From Selenomonadaceae bacterium (GTDB lineage Bacteria; Bacillota; Negativicutes; Selenomonadales; Selenomonadaceae): a stretch of 7,980 nt of DNA. Below are positions 4,493 through 7,980 of the stretch, piece by piece; within the stretch, counting starts at the first letter, position 1, and each line of letters begins with the position of its first letter. The stretch spans positions 1 to 7,980 of the forward strand of contig JAFSUE010000040.1 of the NCBI GenBank assembly GCA_017445435.1. Direction: 5' to 3'. The notes below the pieces were generated by a model. It saw nothing but the letters and a program-made list of their open reading frames with translations, was not told where the DNA came from and ran no database searches. The position numbers and the translations under genes are program-made.

Positions 4493-7419
4493 GCGTCCGC
4501 CGTGTCAACTTTTGCGATAAGATTTTTTGCTTGTTGGATAAAACTTTTCGCTTCGTCATAGCGTCCCAAATTGTACAGCGTCAATGCCAAATTTTTCATG
4601 GCGTCGATAGTTTTGGGATGTTCAGCGCCAAGATTTTTTTTCAAAAACTGTTCAATTTGCTGTTGAAATGGCAACGCGTCTTCGTGACGGTTCAAGCTGT
4701 TGTACGTATCTGCTAAATTTTTCCTGGCGTCGATAGTTTTGGGATGTTTAGTGCCAAGTTTGTTTATTCGCAACTTTAAAACTTCATCTTGAAGTTTCAA
4801 TGCCTCTTCATAGCGTCCCAAATTGATAAACGTATTTGCTTTATGGTTCATGGCGTCGATAGTTTTGGGATGTTCATCACCCAGTATTTTTTTGCGTAAC
4901 TGTAAAACTTCATTTTGAAGTTTTAACGCGTCTTCATAACGTCCCAAATTGCCCAACGTTGTAGCCAAATTGTTCATAATAGCTATAGTGTAGGGATGTT
5001 CAGCGCCGAGATTTTCTTTTCGCCAATCACGTACTTTTTCTTGAAGTTCCCGTGCCTTATCGTAGTTTCCTGCATAGCTTAATGTCAGCGATAAATTGTT
5101 AATGGCATTGACAGTTAAAGAATGTTTATCGCCGAGATTTTCTGTTCGCCATTTAAGTACTTTTTCTTGAAGTTCCTGTGCCTTTTCGTAGTGACCTGAA
5201 TAGCTTAACGTCAGCGCTAAATTATTCATGGCGTCGATAATTTTGAAATATTCAAAAGGAAACAATTTTTCTCTCAACGATAAAACTTTCTTTTGAAGTT
5301 TCAATGATTCGTCGTAGCGTCCAACATTGTTTAACATAATTGCTAAAGTGTTCATGGCGTTGATAGTTTCAATGTGTTCGTCGCCAAGATTTTTTTTGCA
5401 TAATTCAAGTGCTTGCTCTGAAAGTTCCAGCGCGTCTGCGTAGCGTCCATTGTAGCTCAAAGTACTTGCCAAATTGTTCATGGCGATAATAGTTTTGATA
5501 TGTTCAGCGTCAAAAATATTTTTAGTCAATTCCAAAACTTTTTCGCCCAATGTTAAAGCTTCGCTATAACGTCCCAAGAATTGAAAATCCGTCACTAAAC
5601 TATTCATTGCGTCCACTGTGTCTTCGTGTTTTTCGTCGAGAAAGCGGGAAAATTTTTCATAAGCGCTATTATGATATTTTAAAGAATCTTGATAAAATCC
5701 CTGCAATTTTTTGAGGTCGCCGAAATCTCTTTCAAAATACGCGAAGGCAATGGAATTTTGAAAGTCTTTGAACTTGCCCGCGTCATCGTCGAATTGGTCT
5801 ACAAAGATTTTCAAAATATTTTCCGCAATGTCAAACCAACAATTTTTTTTGATTAGCTGTTCCAACTTCAATTCAAAATTTTCTTTGTAATGTTTGTGCA
5901 AATCGTCAGGACTTTTAGCGAACTGTGCAGTAAGTTTAGCCCAATATTCCAAATTGAAAAGATATTTGCCGCCAACTTTCAATTCTTTTAAAACTTTTGA
6001 AAAATATTCGTCGGCAACGGTGAAAGTTTTTTCGATAACATTTTCAGCGCAACTTGGCAATAAAATACTTTGAATGTTTCTGTCAAAATAAAAAACTGTA
6101 TCGCTGAAATTTTCAACGCGCATATCTTCAATAGCAAAATCTTTATGCTGAATGAATGAAAATTTTTTTACTCTATCGTACGTTGTCTGGCTGAAGTTGA
6201 AAGTTTTTGTGCCAATCTCAAAGGCAATTTTATCCGTCCACTTACCTAAGCCGCAAAGAAATTTAATCATATCGCACGTGCCGTCGTCCATATATTGAAG
6301 AAGACGTTTAACGACATCTTCGCGCTTTTTGCCGAAAATGGAATTGTCAGGTTCAGCGCCATTGTGATCGCGTTTGTACTGCGCGTAAACGTCGACGCAA
6401 ATATCTAAAAAGAAGGGCAGACCTTTAGTCAAATTGTAAATATAGTCGCGCGATTCTTGAGTTGCAACCTCTGCCGTCTCCAAAAATTTATTGGCGTCAT
6501 ATTGGGCAAGCGGTTCTAGTTTATGTTGTTCCAGTTCGTCAGCAAGCCTACCATCCCAACGCAATTTGTTACGCCCCGAAATAACCCAAAGTGTATTCTC
6601 AAGCAGGAACATAATTCCAGTAGGATTGCCTGTTTCACTTCGCAACCACGCTTCAGCGTTTAATTGTCCTGCTGTAGCAGATTCTTCATTCGTCAAAGCT
6701 TCGTAAGTATCAAGAAAGATTACAAGATAATTTTTTTCACTCTTGCTACTTGTCAGCCAATCGTTGACATCCTGCGCAAAAAGTTCTGGCAGAAGTTCAT
6801 AAACTCCGTAAGGATTCGTTTCATCAGAGCGTGCAGCATCAAGCCGCTCTTTAATTTTTTTATGTTTGTCATCTGAAATATTTTTCTCTTCCCAATAATC
6901 AATTAGCGCCTTACCAATAATACTTATGCCAGTTGCTACTGCACTAGCGCCTGGTACGAAAAAATCAATTATTACTATAGGTTTATTCCAATGTTTTTTA
7001 ACTTGACTAAGCCATTTATTTTTATCCATAGCCGATTCAATTTTTGCTATGTCAATTTCAGTTTTCTGTCCAGTCTTCAAAAAATGATAAAATTCACCAG
7101 TAGAAAAAAGCGGGAAGTTACAGCCATAACCTTCCAACTCTCGCCGCATTTGTTGCAGGATATTTAAAGTGCTGGGCTTGTCTTTGAAGTCAAGATGAAT
7201 GAACGCAATATCTTTCCGAGTATAGTCTTTGATATTTTTTTCCAATTCTTTCAGCAAGCTAGTTTTGCCGACACCGCTTGCGCCGTAATAAGTGATAATC
7301 GTTGAGCCTGTCTGCTTCATAGTGTCAAAGCGTTTCCAAAAATCATGACGCGAGTCGACACGATCGGTAAATTCTTTTTTTAAGAGAATAGGTTCTATTG
7401 GTCCAGTTGCTATTGCCAT
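4441..7419 (-). CDS. STAND-type P-loop NTPase with C-terminal kinesin-light-chain-like TPR array
   Basis: This 992-residue protein begins almost directly with the NTPase domain; no separate N-terminal effector domain is visible. Walker A is GASGVGKT (46-53) and Walker B is YLVIFLDTYEAL (231-242, Asp237, Glu240). A sensor-like ISGRNKLRW is at 280-288 and GLPFF at 333-337, the GxP motif typical of STAND/AP-ATPases. About 185 residues separate Walker A from Walker B, more than usual, and include a hydrophobic Gly/Ala-rich stretch at 147-176. A helical linker (about 360-600) is followed by nine 42-residue TPR units (601-978) and the tail VEDSYKTIFNS. Such proteins usually bind a ligand with the repeats and then oligomerise. 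I chose the ATG at 7419 because GAGG (7428-7431) is 8 nt upstream; GTG 7428 lies within that site. The ligand is unknown. A defence role is possible but unproven. Confidence 0.85.
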   Translation of the reverse strand: MAIATGPIEPILLKKEFTDRVDSRHDFWKRFDTMKQTGSTIITYYGASGVGKTSLLKELEKNIKDYTRKDIAFIHLDFKDKPSTLNILQQMRRELEGYGCNFPLFSTGEFYHFLKTGQKTEIDIAKIESAMDKNKWLSQVKKHWNKPIVIIDFFVPGASAVATGISIIGKALIDYWEEKNISDDKHKKIKERLDAARSDETNPYGVYELLPELFAQDVNDWLTSSKSEKNYLVIFLDTYEALTNEESATAGQLNAEAWLRSETGNPTGIMFLLENTLWVISGRNKLRWDGRLADELEQHKLEPLAQYDANKFLETAEVATQESRDYIYNLTKGLPFFLDICVDVYAQYKRDHNGAEPDNSIFGKKREDVVKRLLQYMDDGTCDMIKFLCGLGKWTDKIAFEIGTKTFNFSQTTYDRVKKFSFIQHKDFAIEDMRVENFSDTVFYFDRNIQSILLPSCAENVIEKTFTVADEYFSKVLKELKVGGKYLFNLEYWAKLTAQFAKSPDDLHKHYKENFELKLEQLIKKNCWFDIAENILKIFVDQFDDDAGKFKDFQNSIAFAYFERDFGDLKKLQGFYQDSLKYHNSAYEKFSRFLDEKHEDTVDAMNSLVTDFQFLGRYSEALTLGEKVLELTKNIFDAEHIKTIIAMNNLASTLSYNGRYADALELSEQALELCKKNLGDEHIETINAMNTLAIMLNNVGRYDESLKLQKKVLSLREKLFPFEYFKIIDAMNNLALTLSYSGHYEKAQELQEKVLKWRTENLGDKHSLTVNAINNLSLTLSYAGNYDKARELQEKVRDWRKENLGAEHPYTIAIMNNLATTLGNLGRYEDALKLQNEVLQLRKKILGDEHPKTIDAMNHKANTFINLGRYEEALKLQDEVLKLRINKLGTKHPKTIDARKNLADTYNSLNRHEDALPFQQQIEQFLKKNLGAEHPKTIDAMKNLALTLYNLGRYDEAKSFIQQAKNLIAKVDTADAELVAKVEDSYKTIFNS
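4486..5619 (-). repeat. Nine tandem TPR units, 126-bp period
   Basis: Units begin at residues 601, 643, 685, 727, 769, 811, 853, 895 and 937, exactly 42 residues (126 bp) apart, with no insertion or deletion. The consensus runs TIDAMNNLA, then LGRYEEALKLQ, then LGDEHPK. This is the kinesin-light-chain TPR type. The last three units are the most alike at DNA level: the block GCGTCGATAGTTTTGGGATG on the plus strand recurs at about 4601, 4727 and 4853. Confidence 0.9.
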
Positions 7420-7522
7420 GAAAATCACCTCAACTTCAACAAAATGAAATTAAAATCGTCGTCCGAAAAATTTATTTTTTACGCGCGGGAAAATTATCAG
7501 CCACACTAAGCCTACCGGTAAA

Positions 7523-7574
7523 TCAAGAATTGAAAATTGTTTTGTACGAATCTTCAACCTCTGCAACAAGTTCA
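7523..7574 (-). repeat. Direct repeat, copy 2, at the 3' end of the upstream TPR gene
   Basis: This is the second copy of the 52-base block at 4441-4492. The two copies are in the same orientation about 3.1 kb apart. Recombination between them would delete the whole STAND-TPR gene. Confidence 0.85.
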
Positions 7575-7980
7575 TCATCTGCCGCGTAAATTTTTTTTAT
7601 TAAAATTCTTGCACGTTTAATAATTTTTTTAGCCTCGTTTTTGCGTCCTAAATCATTCAACGTAAGAGCTACATTATTCATTGCGTCGATAGTATCTTCG
7701 TCGTCCGCACCAAGATTTTCTTTCCGCCAATCCAAAACTTGCTCTTGAAGTTTCAATGCTTCTTTGTAGCGTTTCAATTCGCACAACGTACCTGCTAAAG
7801 AATCCATAGCGTCGATAATATCTTCGTCGTCCGCATCAAGATTTTCTTTCCGCCACTCCAAAACTTGCTCTTGAAGTTTCAATGCCTCTTTATAGCGTTC
7901 TAAATTCCTCAACGTGCTTGCCAAATTATGCATCGCGTCGATAGTGTCGGGATGTTCATCGCCAAGAATTTTTTTGCGTA
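7523..7980 (-). CDS. TPR protein, C-terminal part (paralog of the STAND-TPR protein; cut by window edge)
   Basis: The frame is open from the window edge to the TGA at 7523, giving 151 visible residues. The first are RKKILGDEHPDTIDA, so the ATG at 7933 (MHNLAST) is internal to a repeat and is not the start. There are three kinesin-light-chain-type TPR units exactly 42 residues apart (TIDAMHNL, IIDAMDSL, TIDAMNNV), then DDELVAEVEDSYKTIFNS. The tail is nearly identical to that of the downstream 992-residue protein. Acidic residues replace the usual EHP turn in two units (DADDED, GADDED). Whether this gene also has a P-loop domain upstream cannot be seen. It runs in the same direction as the STAND-TPR gene, 103 nt before it (7420-7522), with no clear terminator between them. 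Confidence 0.85.
   Translation of the reverse strand, partial: RKKILGDEHPDTIDAMHNLASTLRNLERYKEALKLQEQVLEWRKENLDADDEDIIDAMDSLAGTLCELKRYKEALKLQEQVLDWRKENLGADDEDTIDAMNNVALTLNDLGRKNEAKKIIKRARILIKKIYAADDELVAEVEDSYKTIFNS

Noticed and set aside
4441..5619. Repeated DNA read as a CRISPR array
   Set aside because: The 126-bp period is a multiple of three inside an open frame and encodes TPR helices. There are no short identical repeats with unique spacers.
7513..7520. Palindrome TACCGGTA just after the upstream TPR gene's stop codon
   Set aside because: It is too short for a terminator stem and has no T-run behind it. A single 8-base palindrome is weak evidence for an operator.
7420..7522. Promoter between the two TPR genes
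   Set aside because: The gap is AT-rich, but I found no -35/-10 pair with acceptable sequence and spacing. The genes may be co-transcribed.
7931..7933. ATG at 7933 as the start of a 136-residue TPR protein
   Set aside because: The frame stays open to the window edge with a good TPR sequence (ILGDEHPDTIDA), so this Met is inside a repeat.

Overview
The window is AT-rich Gram-positive-type bacterial DNA. The gene order rsmD-coaD followed by a coiled-coil 'ATPase-like' gene, the strong Shine-Dalgarno sites, the lactose/cellobiose-type PTS proteins and the RTX-type protein suggest Negativicutes (Selenomonadaceae-like, gut or rumen). This placement is inferred from gene content and style, not from a database match. 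Most genes lie on the minus strand. The PTS pair is the only plus-strand transcription unit.

From left to right, the minus strand first carries the 5' end of an RTX-type calcium-binding repeat protein (1-213) with its own promoter. A 326-bp gap (214-539) holds direct repeats and a heptamer array. The plus strand then has two small PTS genes, EIIB (540-842) and EIIA (876-1199) of the lactose/cellobiose/chitobiose family, ended by a clear intrinsic terminator and a second heptamer array. No EIIC permease is present. Converging on them from the minus strand is a probable operon, read right to left: rsmD (16S rRNA m2G966 methyltransferase), coaD (phosphopantetheine adenylyltransferase; overlaps rsmD by 29 bp), a coiled-coil protein with a 95-residue Gln/Asn/Tyr/Pro-rich tail, and nagA (GlcNAc-6-phosphate deacetylase). 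A promoter with an extended -10 sits so close to rsmD that its mRNA may be leaderless.

The right half (4441-7419) is one large minus-strand gene for a 992-residue STAND-type P-loop NTPase. It carries a C-terminal array of nine kinesin-light-chain-type TPR units of exactly 42 residues. Upstream of it, running off the window, is the 3' end of a second TPR protein whose last 52 bases match the first gene at 50 positions, so the two belong to a tandem paralogous family.

The housekeeping genes work in rRNA modification, CoA synthesis and amino-sugar metabolism. NagA and a chitobiose-type PTS could act on the same sugars, although they are on opposite strands. The STAND-TPR gene and its neighbour are the accessory part. 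The architecture fits a ligand-sensing, self-assembling signal NTPase such as those used in phage defence, but nothing in the window proves that role. The most notable non-gene signals are an mRNA hairpin placed exactly between a strong Shine-Dalgarno and the family-consistent start of the coiled-coil gene, heptamer arrays on both sides of the PTS genes, and heavy over-representation of the palindrome AAAATTTT.
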